Positions 1-9,401 of a stretch of 64,000 nucleotides of DNA are shown here, piece after piece. The stretch lies in contig NZ_ATAE01000030.1 of the NCBI RefSeq assembly GCF_000474275.2, positions 1 to 64,000 of the forward strand. The letters run 5' to 3'. Position 1 is the stretch's first letter; every line of letters starts with the position of its first letter. The stretch is from Alkalihalophilus marmarensis DSM 21297 (GTDB lineage: Bacteria > Bacillota > Bacilli > Bacillales > Bacillaceae_D). The position numbers and the translations under genes were made by a program. The notes under the pieces were generated by a model. It ran no database searches, had not been told where the DNA came from, and saw only the letters and a program-made list of their open reading frames with translations.

Positions 1-37
<37 letters not shown>

Positions 38-78
38 AAAACAAAACTAAAACAACTCTAATTTCTTCCTGTACAACA

Positions 79-111
79 AATAACCGGCTCATCTAATGAT
101 GGCCGGTTATT
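79..111 (-). terminator. Intrinsic terminator of aceA
   Basis: A 10-bp stem (AATAACCGGC paired with GCCGGTTATT, 13-nt loop) starts 11 nt after the aceA stop codon in the minus direction and is followed by a short T-rich stretch. Confidence 0.75.
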
Positions 112-121
112 TTATCATTTA

Positions 122-1414
122 TTATTGCTTTTGGAATTGTGATTCTTCAGTAGAACCTTTTAGTGCAGTTGTTGAAGATGTACCACCAGATACTGCTTGT
201 GAAATTTCATCAAAGTACCCTGTACCTACTTCACGTTGGTGGCGAGTAGCAGTGTAGCCTTTTGACTCACTTGCAAATTCAGCTTGTTGTAACTCTGAAT
301 ATGCACCCATTCCACGAGTTTTATAGCCATGTGCTAATTCAAACATGCTGTGGTTTAGAGCATGGAATCCTGCAAGCGTAACGAATTGGAATTTGTAACC
401 CATTTTCCCAAGCTCCACTTGATACGTTTCAATTGTTTCTTTATCAAGATTAGCTTCCCAGTTAAATGAAGGCGAACAGTTGTAAGCAAGCATTTTTCCT
501 GGGAATTTAGCATGGATAGCATCAGCAAATGCTTGAGCTTCTTCCAGCGATGGTTTTGAAGTTTCGCACCAGATAAGATCAGCATATGGTGCATACGCTA
601 AACCACGCGCGATAGCTTGGTCAAGACCTGGTTTCGTACGGTAGAATCCTTCAGGCGTACGCTCTCCTGTAATAAACGGATGATCTGCCGGGTCAATATC
701 ACTTGTAATAAGATCAGCAGCATCTGCATCTGTTCTAGCAATTAGGAGTGTTGGTACACCGCTTACATCTGCAGCTAGACGAGCAGCTGTAAGATTGCGT
801 ACTGCAGTTTGTGTAGGAATTAGTACTTTACCGCCTAAATGTCCGCATTTCTTCTCAGATGCAAGCTGATCTTCTAAATGGACACCTGATGCACCAGCTT
901 CAATCATGCCTTTCATTAATTCGAATACGTTTAACTGACCGCCAAAACCAGCTTCCGCATCAGCAACGATCGGTTGGAAATAATCAATATCTCCTTCACC
1001 TTCCATATGTTGAATTTGGTCTGCACGTTGTAGTGCTTGGTTAATACGCTTAACAACACTTGGAACACTGTTTGCAGGATATAAACTTTGATCTGGATAC
1101 ATTTGACCAGATAAGTTAGCATCTGCAGCTACTTGCCATCCACTAAGATAAATAGCTTTTAAGCCAGCTTTTACTTGTTGAACAGCTTGGTTACCAGTTA
1201 AAGCGCCTAGTGCATTGATGTAATCTTCATTGTGAAGATAGTTCCAAAGCTTTTCAGCTCCGCGCTTAGCTAATGTATGTTCAATTTGAACTGATCCTCT
1301 TAATTTGACTACTTCTTCAGCAGAATATGTACGTTCAATCCCTTGCCATCTCTCATCATTTTCCCACTGTGCTTGTAATTGTTCAGCTGCTAATTTTAGA
1401 TTTTCTTTTGTCAT
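122..1414 (-). CDS. aceA: Isocitrate lyase
   Basis: Cleaves isocitrate to succinate and glyoxylate, the first step of the cytosolic glyoxylate shunt. At 430 aa it has the usual length of the bacterial enzyme. The family signature KKCGH lies at residues 188-192 with catalytic Cys190, and the Mg-binding ADAEAGFGG segment is at 151-159. The ATG is preceded by GGGAGA at good spacing. It stands alone with its own terminator. Its partner, malate synthase G, lies about 18.5 kb away on the same strand rather than in an ace operon. The 5' leader is long, about 250-280 nt if the A/T-rich stretch near 1680-1700 is the promoter. Confidence 0.97.
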   Translation of the reverse strand: MTKENLKLAAEQLQAQWENDERWQGIERTYSAEEVVKLRGSVQIEHTLAKRGAEKLWNYLHNEDYINALGALTGNQAVQQVKAGLKAIYLSGWQVAADANLSGQMYPDQSLYPANSVPSVVKRINQALQRADQIQHMEGEGDIDYFQPIVADAEAGFGGQLNVFELMKGMIEAGASGVHLEDQLASEKKCGHLGGKVLIPTQTAVRNLTAARLAADVSGVPTLLIARTDADAADLITSDIDPADHPFITGERTPEGFYRTKPGLDQAIARGLAYAPYADLIWCETSKPSLEEAQAFADAIHAKFPGKMLAYNCSPSFNWEANLDKETIETYQVELGKMGYKFQFVTLAGFHALNHSMFELAHGYKTRGMGAYSELQQAEFASESKGYTATRHQREVGTGYFDEISQAVSGGTSSTTALKGSTEESQFQKQ

Positions 1415-1895
1415 GATAATCTCTCCCTTTTTTTAAAGTGTTGATACTGCCCATGATCCTGATTCTGTCTCTAAGCGTCACACACTTCAGATCCTCATAC
1501 TGTTCAATAACAGAAATCATAAGCTGAATCAATGTCTTTTCAATGGACTAACAGTTATGCACTTCTTGCAGGATTCTTACGAAGTTAAGATGCTCTAGAT
1601 GTCATTGATTGTCACTTGTCGTACATTCACCCTCTCCTAGTTCGACCCCTTTTTTCTCTCTGTATTATTACAGTTTGTTTCTACGTGTTTTATAATATAA
1701 CAGTATTAAAATAATTACAATAGTTTTTTCTTATTTTTTCGAAAAATTATACTTTTGAAGAAATTACAAGTAACATACCCAGAAGTAATAACACTATTAC
1801 GCCGCTTTATAGAAAACATCTTATCTTTATTTGGCTAACTTCTTTCATTTGCATTAAAAGTAAACGAACGCGTATTCACTGTAGCAGAACAACAT
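1415..1895. other. Long aceA leader with a possible decayed reading frame
   Basis: No intact gene is seen. Minus-strand promoter-like A/T-rich sequence lies near 1680-1700, with a CTGTA-N4-TACAG inverted repeat at 1660-1673. Around 1620-1640 the minus strand has a good ribosome site followed by a GTG and a short frame starting VNVRQVTIND, which resembles a GNAT N-terminus but meets a stop at once. Another frame is open for about 45 codons between roughly 1425 and 1560 and runs into the aceA start. This looks like gene debris or a leader of unknown role. Confidence 0.4.
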
Positions 1896-1926
1896 AAAAA
1901 GAGTACTAACGTTTTCGTTAGTACTC
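1896..1926 (-). terminator. Intrinsic terminator of the DUF4309-type lipoprotein gene
   Basis: Perfect 11-bp stem (GAGTACTAACG and its complement) with a 4-nt loop, followed on the minus strand by TTTTT. Confidence 0.9.
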
Positions 1927-1943
1927 TCGCTCCTGCTTGTTAT

Positions 1944-2480
1944 TTATTGTTTATCTGATTCAACTAACCATACAAATTCAAGCGGGCTTCCTTCCTCAGA
2001 TGTTTCAAAAAACAACGTATAATCATCTAATTCATAAGAATAGGTCCAATAACCATCCATCTCATCTAATTCGCTGCGGTCCGGCGTTCCTAAAGCTCTT
2101 TTCATTTCCTCTACCGAAACCCGGTAGTCAGATATGTCCATCATGATGGCTTCTAATAAGTAGTTCTCACTTGAAAAAATATAGGTTGTACGGTCATAAG
2201 TATAATAATTTCCACCTTCATATAACCCTTTTTCACTAGGCTCTCCAAGACTTTCTAACACATCTGTCTGCGATTCTCCTAAAGCTTGATCAGTCGGAAA
2301 AAAGATACCGTTAAATCCTTTTTCAATCCAAGTAAATGAAAGAAATGAAGGGGTCGCAGCTGAAACGACTGATCCTGGTTTGTCTAACTCCTCGATATCC
2401 ATTACTATTGAATTCCCTTGTCCACAGCCAAATAGGAAGATAGCCATATTCATCACAATAAAATATTTTATATATTTCAT
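1944..2480 (-). CDS. Lipoprotein with YjgB/DUF4309-like domain
   Basis: Secreted lipoprotein of about 178 aa. A short signal sequence ends in the lipobox LFGC, so it should be anchored on the outer face of the membrane. The mature part follows the pattern I recall for DUF4309 (YjgB): two blocks of the type G.S..DV...LG.PSEKG...YTY and EM..ALG.PD..., each followed by a Tyr-rich strand. No function is known to me. I chose the ATG at 2480 because AGGTG sits about 9 nt upstream; a GTG two codons earlier (2486) is possible. A sigma-B-like promoter precedes it, which would fit a general-stress role. Confidence 0.6.
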   Translation of the reverse strand: MKYIKYFIVMNMAIFLFGCGQGNSIVMDIEELDKPGSVVSAATPSFLSFTWIEKGFNGIFFPTDQALGESQTDVLESLGEPSEKGLYEGGNYYTYDRTTYIFSSENYLLEAIMMDISDYRVSVEEMKRALGTPDRSELDEMDGYWTYSYELDDYTLFFETSEEGSPLEFVWLVESDKQ

Positions 2481-2543
2481 CCTCACACACCTGCCTTTAA
2501 CCTTTTAAAACGTTTTAAACGGTAATATTATCTATATATAGAA

Positions 2544-2570
2544 TTACCCTGCTCACCCGCTTTTTAAAAC
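2544..2570 (-). promoter_or_regulatory. Candidate sigma-B promoter
   Basis: On the minus strand GTTTTA and GGGTAA are separated by 15 nt, close to the Bacillus general-stress consensus (GTTTaa, 12-15 nt, GGGtAt). It lies about 65 bp upstream of the lipoprotein start. AAAACGTTTTAAAACG-type repeats flank it. Confidence 0.45.
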
Positions 2571-2703
2571 GTTTATCTTGTTAAAATTAAATATTCGTGT
2601 GATTTTTTGTGATTCCTATGAAAACCATTCCAATAATTAAGACATAATCAGCACAAAAATTGTCAAAGATAACGTAATTTGTCGATATACGAAATATCAC
2701 TTT

Positions 2704-3915
2704 TTAATTTACCGTATAAGAAGTCGATTTAAGATGGTCTGTTTCCTCTAAATGTTTCATTTGAATAGATGTGTATGTGGTCACCACGAGAATCATCATT
2801 GACCCAGCCACCACTCCTATCCACCCAGCATGCACCCAAAACCACCCTAAATAAATACCGCCAAGTCCGCCCCCAGTGTAATAAGCAGTTAGGTACAATC
2901 CTGAAGCACTTGCTTTCGCTGTTGTTGCATACTTTGATACCCATGCACTAGAGCATGAATGAGCAAAAAAGAATCCAAAGCTAAGCAAGAGCAATCCCAG
3001 CACAATCAATAACAAATTCATAATCAGTGTAAGAGTAATACCTACAGCCATAATCAGGATACCGATTTTAAGACAATAAGCCTGTGAGTATTTTTTAGCA
3101 AGCTTTCCGGCAAGCGTTGAAGAAAAAGTACCTGCCATATATGTGATAAAAACAAACCCTACAACTGTAGTTGATAAAGAAAATGGCTCTGCTAACAGTA
3201 AGAACGCAACATAACTGTAAAACCCTATAAAAATTAGAAAGTGTAGTCCTCCAACAATATACGCTGGCTGCAGCTGCCGGTCACTTAAATGATGCCGGTA
3301 ATTAGCAATCACTTCTTTAAAGTGAAAAGGCTGCGGAGTAAATTGCTTTGAATTTGGGAGAAACAGTAATACTAATATCACAGACAAGACACTGATTAAT
3401 CCCATAACTAAAAAAGCTATTCGCCAGCTTGAAAGATCCGTTAATACCCCGCTCATAAAACGGCCTGTCATTCCTCCAAAGCTGTTTGCACTAATATAGA
3501 CGCCGATTGCTACCGTCATTGCTTTTTTGGCATATTCTTCGCTTATATACGCAAGCGCAATAGTTGGGATGCCAGCGAGGGCGATGGCTTGAAGCGTCCG
3601 GATAAGCAAGAGTCCTTCGAAGCCAGGAACTACTGCTAACCCAAGCGATAAGAAACAAGCAATAACCATTGCTGTATTCATGATTTTCTTACGCCCAAGC
3701 GCATCAGACAATGGGCTGTAAATGAAGAAGGCTATGGCTAGAACAAATAACGGAACGGAAACAAGTAAACTAATCATTACATCTGAAACTTGAAATTCTC
3801 TTGCTAGTACAGGTAAAATTGGCTGCGGAAAATGTAAATTGGCAAAAATAAAAAAAGCAGCTACCCCTAAAGCAAATGTAGTCCGCCTAAATTGTGCGGT
3901 CTTCTCTTCAATCAT
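2704..3915 (-). CDS. MFS transporter (YnfM-like, 12 TM)
   Basis: Major facilitator superfamily transporter, 403 aa, with about 12 hydrophobic segments and the cytoplasmic-loop motif SPLSDALGRKKIM (the family motif A, D...GR+) after TM2. The N-terminal FFIFANLHFPQPILPVLAREF block resembles the YnfM/drug-H+ antiporter type. The substrate cannot be read from sequence. It is a single gene with no obvious operon partner; the neighbours on both sides have their own terminators. An ATG start is preceded by GGAG. Confidence 0.85.
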   Translation of the reverse strand: MIEEKTAQFRRTTFALGVAAFFIFANLHFPQPILPVLAREFQVSDVMISLLVSVPLFVLAIAFFIYSPLSDALGRKKIMNTAMVIACFLSLGLAVVPGFEGLLLIRTLQAIALAGIPTIALAYISEEYAKKAMTVAIGVYISANSFGGMTGRFMSGVLTDLSSWRIAFLVMGLISVLSVILVLLFLPNSKQFTPQPFHFKEVIANYRHHLSDRQLQPAYIVGGLHFLIFIGFYSYVAFLLLAEPFSLSTTVVGFVFITYMAGTFSSTLAGKLAKKYSQAYCLKIGILIMAVGITLTLIMNLLLIVLGLLLLSFGFFFAHSCSSAWVSKYATTAKASASGLYLTAYYTGGGLGGIYLGWFWVHAGWIGVVAGSMMILVVTTYTSIQMKHLEETDHLKSTSYTVN

Positions 3916-4029
3916 TTTTCTCCACTCCTTAAATTGCAGCTAACACCGTTTTCTCTCTAATAGTTAATAAAAACATTATAAAGGATTCAGAATCATTTGA
4001 ACATCACAGCCGCTTTTCTAGGCTAAAGA

Positions 4030-4064
4030 AAAAAACACAGAACATCTCCATGAGAAGTTCTGTG
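4030..4064 (-). terminator. Intrinsic terminator of the BCCT transporter gene
   Basis: Stem CACAGAAC/GTTCTGTG extended by TCTC/GAGA across a one-base mismatch, followed by a T run on the minus strand. It lies 11 nt after the stop codon. Confidence 0.85.
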
Positions 4065-4075
4065 CAGTATTGAAT

Positions 4076-5569
4076 TTATTTTTTTTGTGCCTTCATTTCC
4101 AGCTTAAACACCTTAAGTATACTGTAGCTCATAGCAAGTAAGATAAAGGTTAAAGGAAATGCGCTGACAATAATCGCCGTTTGCAAGGCATTTAGTCCTC
4201 CTGATGCCATTAATACAACCGCAGACGCACTTAAAATCAGCCCCCAAGAGATTTTAATAAAGACGGAGGGATTTAAATTTCCTTCAGTCGTCTGCATTCC
4301 AAGAACAAATGTGGCAGAGTCAGCAGAGGTGATGAAAAATGTACTTATAAGCAATACAGTTAATACAGATAATACCCCGCCTAACGGTAAAAAGTTATAG
4401 ACGTAAAATAACCCCGTCTCTAAACTTTGGCCAGCTACATCTAGCCCCTCTATTAAGTCAAAATAAATTCCTGTTCCGCCAAAGATGGCAAACCAGAATG
4501 CGCAAACAAGTGTAGGAACGATTAATACAGCTACAACAAATTCTCTAACTGTTCTCCCTTTTGATACTCTAGCAATAAACATTCCAACAAATGGAGACCA
4601 AGAGATCCACCATGCCCAATAAAAAATCGTCCACCCTTGAGTCCAGGCAGCACTTTCTTGATTAAATGGAGAAATACGCAACCCCATTTGCGGCAAGTTT
4701 TGAATATACTGCCCTAATGTATGAGTAAAAAGGTTTAATAAAAATAACGTCGGACCAACAATGATCATAATGATTAATAGTAATACCGCTAAAATCATAT
4801 TCGTATTACTTAAATATTTAATTCCTTTTTTAATACCTGTTGAAGCTGAAATAATAAATAAAACTGTAATAATACCTATAATCAATAACTGGATGTTAAA
4901 ATTAATAGGTATCCCAATCAAATAATTTAATCCTGCATTAATTTGTTGAGCACCTAAGCCTAACGAAGCACACACTCCAAATAACGTTGCAAATACAGCT
5001 ATAATATCAATTGTATATCCAATAGGTCCCCTGACTTTGTCTCCAAAAATAGGCTGCAATGTGGAGCTCATTAAACCTGGTACCTGCTTGCGAAACTTAT
5101 AATAAGCTAAAGCTAATGCTACTGTCGCATAGATGGCCCATGCATGAAATCCCCAGTGTAAGTATGTAAATCTCAAAGCAATGAGAGCTGCCTCAGACGT
5201 TCTAGCCAGTTCTTCCCCGCCATAAGGAGGTTCTGCATAATGTGATATAGGTTCTGAGACACCATAAAAGAGTAACCCGATCCCCATCCCCGCACTAAAA
5301 AGCATGGCAAACCAAGTAAGCCGGTTAAATTCAGGTTTATCATGTTCCTTTCCTAGTTTTATCTTTCCATATTTACTGAAGATCAAAAACAGAGCAAACA
5401 ATAGAAAGAATGAAGCAGCAAGCTGATAAAACCAACCAAAAGATGTCAAAAAAAATGTTTGCGCACTCTCCATTACTTGACCGAGATTTGTCGGGAAAAA
5501 TGTTCCCCATAAAACAAATAAAAGCGCCATAACAATTGATATTTTAAAGGTTATCGTTAAATTTCCCAC
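4076..5569 (-). CDS. BCCT-family betaine/choline/carnitine transporter (OpuD-like)
   Basis: Na+-coupled uptake of glycine betaine or a related compatible solute across the cytoplasmic membrane. It has 497 aa and about 12 TM segments. The family hallmarks are clear: MGIGLLFYGVSEP in TM3 and a Trp-rich TM8 with WAWWISWSPFVGMFIARVS. The Trp cluster makes a quaternary-amine substrate likely, but the exact solute is inferred. The start is GTG, chosen because AAGGAG lies 6 nt upstream. It stands next to an MscS channel, so uptake and release of osmolytes are neighbours, although terminators separate the two genes. Confidence 0.92.
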   Translation of the reverse strand: MGNLTITFKISIVMALLFVLWGTFFPTNLGQVMESAQTFFLTSFGWFYQLAASFFLLFALFLIFSKYGKIKLGKEHDKPEFNRLTWFAMLFSAGMGIGLLFYGVSEPISHYAEPPYGGEELARTSEAALIALRFTYLHWGFHAWAIYATVALALAYYKFRKQVPGLMSSTLQPIFGDKVRGPIGYTIDIIAVFATLFGVCASLGLGAQQINAGLNYLIGIPINFNIQLLIIGIITVLFIISASTGIKKGIKYLSNTNMILAVLLLIIMIIVGPTLFLLNLFTHTLGQYIQNLPQMGLRISPFNQESAAWTQGWTIFYWAWWISWSPFVGMFIARVSKGRTVREFVVAVLIVPTLVCAFWFAIFGGTGIYFDLIEGLDVAGQSLETGLFYVYNFLPLGGVLSVLTVLLISTFFITSADSATFVLGMQTTEGNLNPSVFIKISWGLILSASAVVLMASGGLNALQTAIIVSAFPLTFILLAMSYSILKVFKLEMKAQKK

Positions 5570-5693
5570 ACAGAATTCTCCTTCTCATTAGCCAATTTCA
5601 CAACTGCAATTGATGTGTCATCTAATAGTGTGCATCATTTATTGTTTTCTTATGATAAGAACAACACAGTGAAGTGACTCTTTGAAGGTGCCA

Positions 5694-5726
5694 TAAAAAA
5701 GAAGAGCTCATTATGTTGAGCTCTTC
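5694..5726 (-). terminator. Intrinsic terminator of the MscS-like gene
   Basis: Perfect 10-bp stem GAAGAGCTCA/TGAGCTCTTC with a 6-nt loop, overlapping the last codons of the gene and followed by TTTTTT on the minus strand. Confidence 0.9.
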
Positions 5727-6868
5727 TCGTTTTCAGCGGTATGATCTTCTTCCACTTCATCTTTTAACATTTCTTGCATGACATCTTGATGATCTTTTTC
5801 AACATAGAGACTTCTGCTTGGGAATGCAATCTCTACACCTTCTTCTTCTAATATGTTCATGATCTTAAAATTAATATCTTCTTTTATTCGATACCATTCG
5901 GTCCATGCAGTCGTATTCGTAAAAAAGTAAACAAAAATGTCCAAGCTTGAATTATTAAAATCACTAAAACGAACCATAATTAAATCTTGATTGACTTCTT
6001 CATGCTCTCTAAGCAACGTATCAATTCTATGAACACAGCGCTCTAACTTATGACGAGGGGTAGAATACGTTACACCGACTTTAAAAGTAATTTGACGCTT
6101 TGTCATCTGTGACCAGTTGGTAATCGGTTCGTTTGCAAGGGTAGAGTTAGGAACCGTAACAATAGAATCAGCAAATGTTCTTATTTGTGTACTGCGGAAA
6201 GTGATATCCTCTACAGTACCCTCTACTGAAGGCGTTTTGATCCAGTCTCCTTTTGAAAAAGGTTTTTCTGTAATAATAATAATTCCTCCAAAGAAGTTAC
6301 CGATTGTATCTTGTGCTGCTAGAGCAAATGCCAGACCACCAAGCCCTAAACCAGCAATGAAACCACTGATACTATATCCCCACTCACCAGCTATGACCAC
6401 GATTGTTAAGGCAATCACAGAAAACCTTAGGATCTTTGATAAGAAAGGAACTAACATACTATCTTCATCAAGTTCTACTCTTTTAGCAAAACGGAAGAAA
6501 AAAGCGGAATGAGCAGACATATAATTATGTAAGCCCCATCCAAGAAGCATAATTATAAACGACCTGTAAATATGCTGAACAAACTCTGTTGTGGTTATGT
6601 TGAAAGGCAGATACAACAAAGCTAAGTATGTACCTAATACAATCCAAAAAAGCCTTAAGGGCTTCTCAAACGAAAGCAGCACATCGGTAAACACATGAGT
6701 TGGGGTTCTCCGTGTCAGAGAAACAATAAATTTAAACACATATTTGGTAAATAGCTTACGAAAAACCAAGAAGATAAGAAATATTCCAAAGGCAATTGAA
6801 ATATCTATCCATTCTAGACGTTGAAAGGATGCAATCAGCATTCTCCAGCGTTCCATTGAATTATCCAT
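5711..6868 (-). CDS. MscS-family mechanosensitive channel
   Basis: Small-conductance mechanosensitive ion channel that relieves turgor on hypo-osmotic shock. At 385 aa it is longer than minimal MscS, with extra N-terminal TM helices. The pore-lining TM3 shows Gly/Ala packing in LGLGGLAFALAAQDTIGNFFGG (about residues 173-194), followed by the beta-domain motif FSKGDWI and the C-terminal vestibule domain. The tail is acidic (DEVEEDHTAENEKSST). The ATG is preceded by GAGGTG. Confidence 0.93.
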   Translation of the reverse strand: MDNSMERWRMLIASFQRLEWIDISIAFGIFLIFLVFRKLFTKYVFKFIVSLTRRTPTHVFTDVLLSFEKPLRLFWIVLGTYLALLYLPFNITTTEFVQHIYRSFIIMLLGWGLHNYMSAHSAFFFRFAKRVELDEDSMLVPFLSKILRFSVIALTIVVIAGEWGYSISGFIAGLGLGGLAFALAAQDTIGNFFGGIIIITEKPFSKGDWIKTPSVEGTVEDITFRSTQIRTFADSIVTVPNSTLANEPITNWSQMTKRQITFKVGVTYSTPRHKLERCVHRIDTLLREHEEVNQDLIMVRFSDFNNSSLDIFVYFFTNTTAWTEWYRIKEDINFKIMNILEEEGVEIAFPSRSLYVEKDHQDVMQEMLKDEVEEDHTAENEKSST

Positions 6869-7003
6869 TAAATAGTCACCTCTATCTCACATTAACCTCT
6901 CCATTAAAATTAATATTTTACCACAAAAACCTCATATGAGATGGCAATCACATAATTATACGAATACCTTTTACATTTTCCTCAAAACAATGGATTAAAA
7001 CCT

Positions 7004-7035
7004 AAAAAAGAGCAGTCAAAATGAATTGACTACTC
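7004..7035 (-). terminator. Intrinsic terminator of the YtxH-like gene
   Basis: Stem GAGCAGTCAA/TTGACTACTC (one mismatch), 6-nt loop, TTTTTT on the minus strand. It overlaps the stop codon. Confidence 0.85.
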
Positions 7036-7353
7036 CTCTTCTAACACACCTTGTATTAATTCACCAATTTCTGATTGTTCACCAGCACTTTGGTTTTTCA
7101 TCTGTTCAGGTTTTTTGCTGTCACTTAGCACTTCTTTTATATCCTCGCTCCATTCACTGCCAAATTCAAGTAATAGGTGGGATAAGGCGCCACTTTTTTT
7201 TGAATTTGCTTCTGGCATTTTATTAACCAGACCGTTTCTCAATTGGCTGCCTCTTTCACTAGCTAATAAATAATAACCAGCAACACCAACTGCTGTACCG
7301 ACAAGTGATCCGATAAAGTATCCTGAACGAGATGAACGTTTCTTTCTAAACAT
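7030..7353 (-). CDS. YtxH-like small membrane protein
   Basis: A 107-aa protein with a basic N-terminus (MFRKKRSSRSGY), one Gly-rich hydrophobic segment (about residues 12-31, FIGSLVGTAVGVAGYYLL) and a soluble charged tail, as in the YtxH/gas-vesicle-like general-stress family. The molecular role is unknown. It is monocistronic with its own terminator. Start ATG with AAGGGGT upstream. Confidence 0.6.
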   Translation of the reverse strand: MFRKKRSSRSGYFIGSLVGTAVGVAGYYLLASERGSQLRNGLVNKMPEANSKKSGALSHLLLEFGSEWSEDIKEVLSDSKKPEQMKNQSAGEQSEIGELIQGVLEEE

Positions 7354-7427
7354 CCCTACAACCCCTTCCTTTTCAAATAGTATGGGGTTATAAAGTCATT
7401 CTTATGAATGTAATTTATTATGTTGAT

Positions 7428-8417
7428 TTAAGTAACTGGAATAGCGCGCTCTTCAATTTCAAACCCTAGGTCTTCAATCATATGATGATCAATCTCCACA
7501 CTTTGTCCTTCTGTTGTTAAATAATCTCCAACAAAAATAGAGTTCGCTGCATACAACGCGAGCGGCTGCAAAGTTCTAAGATTTAATTCCCTGCCACCTG
7601 AGACACGAATTTCTTTTGATGGATTAATAAATCTCATTAATGCTAAGACGCGTAAGGCTTTCATTGGCGCTGTCCGGCTTTTTCCCTCAAGCGGAGTACC
7701 TGGTACGGCATGTAAAAAGTTTACGGGAATTGAATCCGCATCGATCTCACGCAGGGCATATGCCATTTCTACAATTTGTTCATCTGTTTCTCCCATTCCT
7801 ATAATGACGCCGGAACAAGGTGACATCCCTGCACTCTTTGCACTTTCTACTGTTTCGACTCTGTTATCATATGTATGACTTGTTGTGATCGCCTCGTGAT
7901 GATCACGATGAGTATTAATATTATGATTATATCTATGAACACCAGCTTGCTTTAGTCTTTTGGCTTTCTCATCTGTCAAAATTCCTAAACACGCACATAT
8001 TTTTAAAGGCATCGTAGCTGTAATCTCTTCTACTGCTTCAATAACCCCGTCGAGCTCTCGCTCAGTCGGACCTCGTCCGCTTGCTACGATACAATAGGTT
8101 CCTGCTTTTCTCTCCATTGCTTCTCTTGCACCCGCTAACAATGTTTCCTTATCTAAGAAAGAATACTTCTCAACTGGCGCCGTTGATACAATTGATTGTG
8201 AACAGTACCCACAATTTTCGGGACATAGTCCACTTTTGGCATTGATGATCATATTTAATTTCACTTTTTTTCCATAGAAATGTCTTCTGACTTTAAACGC
8301 TGACTGTAAGATAGGCAGTACTTCTTCATCGTCTGCCTGTAAGATAGACAACCCCTCATTCAATGATAATCTTTCACCATTTATCGCTCTTTTAGCATAG
8401 TTTAACCACTCACTCAT
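7428..8417 (-). CDS. bioB: Biotin synthase
   Basis: Radical-SAM enzyme that inserts sulfur into dethiobiotin. At 329 aa it matches the family. The radical-SAM cluster motif CX3CX2C is at Cys65, Cys69 and Cys72 (GLCPENCGYCSQS). The second-cluster region and conserved YNHNINT and GMGET motifs are present. It is an orphan bioB: no bioA, D, F, W or I gene is in the window, so either the rest of the pathway is elsewhere or the cell salvages dethiobiotin. Start ATG with AGGAGGG upstream. A BirA-type operator lies directly upstream. Confidence 0.97.
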   Translation of the reverse strand: MSEWLNYAKRAINGERLSLNEGLSILQADDEEVLPILQSAFKVRRHFYGKKVKLNMIINAKSGLCPENCGYCSQSIVSTAPVEKYSFLDKETLLAGAREAMERKAGTYCIVASGRGPTERELDGVIEAVEEITATMPLKICACLGILTDEKAKRLKQAGVHRYNHNINTHRDHHEAITTSHTYDNRVETVESAKSAGMSPCSGVIIGMGETDEQIVEMAYALREIDADSIPVNFLHAVPGTPLEGKSRTAPMKALRVLALMRFINPSKEIRVSGGRELNLRTLQPLALYAANSIFVGDYLTTEGQSVEIDHHMIEDLGFEIEERAIPVT

Positions 8418-8436
8418 TTTGTTTTGCCCTCCTGTT

Positions 8437-8465
8437 TGTTAACTATTTTTTATTTTAAGTTAACA
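8437..8465 (-). promoter_or_regulatory. BirA-type biotin operator upstream of bioB
   Basis: Inverted repeat TTTGTTAAC-N15-GTTAACA just upstream of the bioB ribosome site. It matches the known Gram-positive BirA site (TTGTTAAC, 14-15 nt, GTTAACAA) that overlaps bio promoters, so biotinyl-AMP-bound BirA probably represses bioB. Confidence 0.8.
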
Positions 8466-8579
8466 TTAAACAAGCTAATAAACAAGCAGTTTTACAATTA
8501 ATTGCAAAAAAACAGATAATTCTCTGTTTTCATAGTAAAAAAGGTGCGGTTATTTATTTCCAGGGCAATTTTCGAGGCA

Positions 8580-8614
8580 TAAAAAAATCAAGGTGCAGAT
8601 ACCTACACCTTGAT
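8580..8614 (-). terminator. Intrinsic terminator at the end of the K+ channel/ATP-grasp cluster
   Basis: Stem ATCAAGGTG/CACCTTGAT with a 10-nt loop, followed by seven T residues on the minus strand. It lies about 20 nt after the second reading frame of the channel gene. Confidence 0.9.
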
Positions 8615-8634
8615 AATATTATTCTAATATAAAT

Positions 8635-9398
8635 TCAGCACGTATCTCGATTACGCTTTTCTTCTTCAAGAAGTTTTATAAGAATGTCTATTTCAGCAGC
8701 AGTTAAGTGATCTAATTCATTGATTTTTTCTTTCATATACGTAACTTGGGTAGATTCCTCTTTAATCGTCCCTGTTAAAAAATAACTGGTGATTGAAGCT
8801 GTAATATCCCAATTAATCCTATTCCAAAAAGCATCAGAAACACAGCAATTAATCGACCTATAGGGCTTGATGGCGATATATCTCCATAACCTACAGTCGT
8901 GGTTGTCACAATACTCCACCATAGTGCATCAGCATATGTTTCAATATTCGGTTCAAGGTGAACAATAGGAATCGAGCTTAAAAAGACCATCAACGTCATG
9001 AATGTGACGGCTTTTCCTAATCCGTGCTTATTTAATATTACTGCTAAGGGCCTTGCATATATGAAAATAATAACCAAAAGTATAAGTGCTCTGAGGACTC
9101 TTGCAATTCTAGCCAGCTGAAATACCGCATCAAATGGTATGATGATGATCAAATCAAGAGGATTCTTTTTAAGATGAGCGGTTTTATTTTTACTTAGAAT
9201 GAATCTTATAAGTACATCGATTGTAAAAATGAGCCACACAATTAAATCTAATACATAATATTGATTTTCATCAATAAAGACGAGTGCAAACGTAACACAT
9301 GCTAATGTAAATAAAAGAACTTCATATGCAAAGATCCATTTGTTTTTTTGTGCGATTTGTTTATCTTTAGCTATGTCTGCTTCCTTACTTACCACCAT
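8635..9398 (-). pseudogene. Voltage-gated-type K+ channel gene with a frameshift near 8802
   Basis: The first frame (9398 to 8775, 207 aa) encodes a six-helix K+ channel: S1-S3, an Arg-bearing S4-like helix (RIARVLRAL, residues 97-105), pore loop and the filter TTVGYGD (167-173). In S6 it changes abruptly from GIGLIGIL to QLQSPVIF and stops. The overlapping minus frame continues exactly where it should: TASITSYFLTGTIKEES followed by a charged tail ending at 8635. Adding one base at about 8802 would restore one protein of about 254 aa. This is therefore a single-base deletion in the strain or a sequencing error. The start is weak (no clear ribosome site). It follows the ATP-grasp gene by 38 bp, in the same orientation. 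Confidence 0.8.
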
Positions 9399-9401
9399 CT
9401 T

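Noticed and set aside
8635-8922. A separate 95-aa gene in the second frame of the K+ channel
   Set aside because: Its first half is not protein-like, while its C-terminal half continues the channel exactly; it is the displaced end of one gene.
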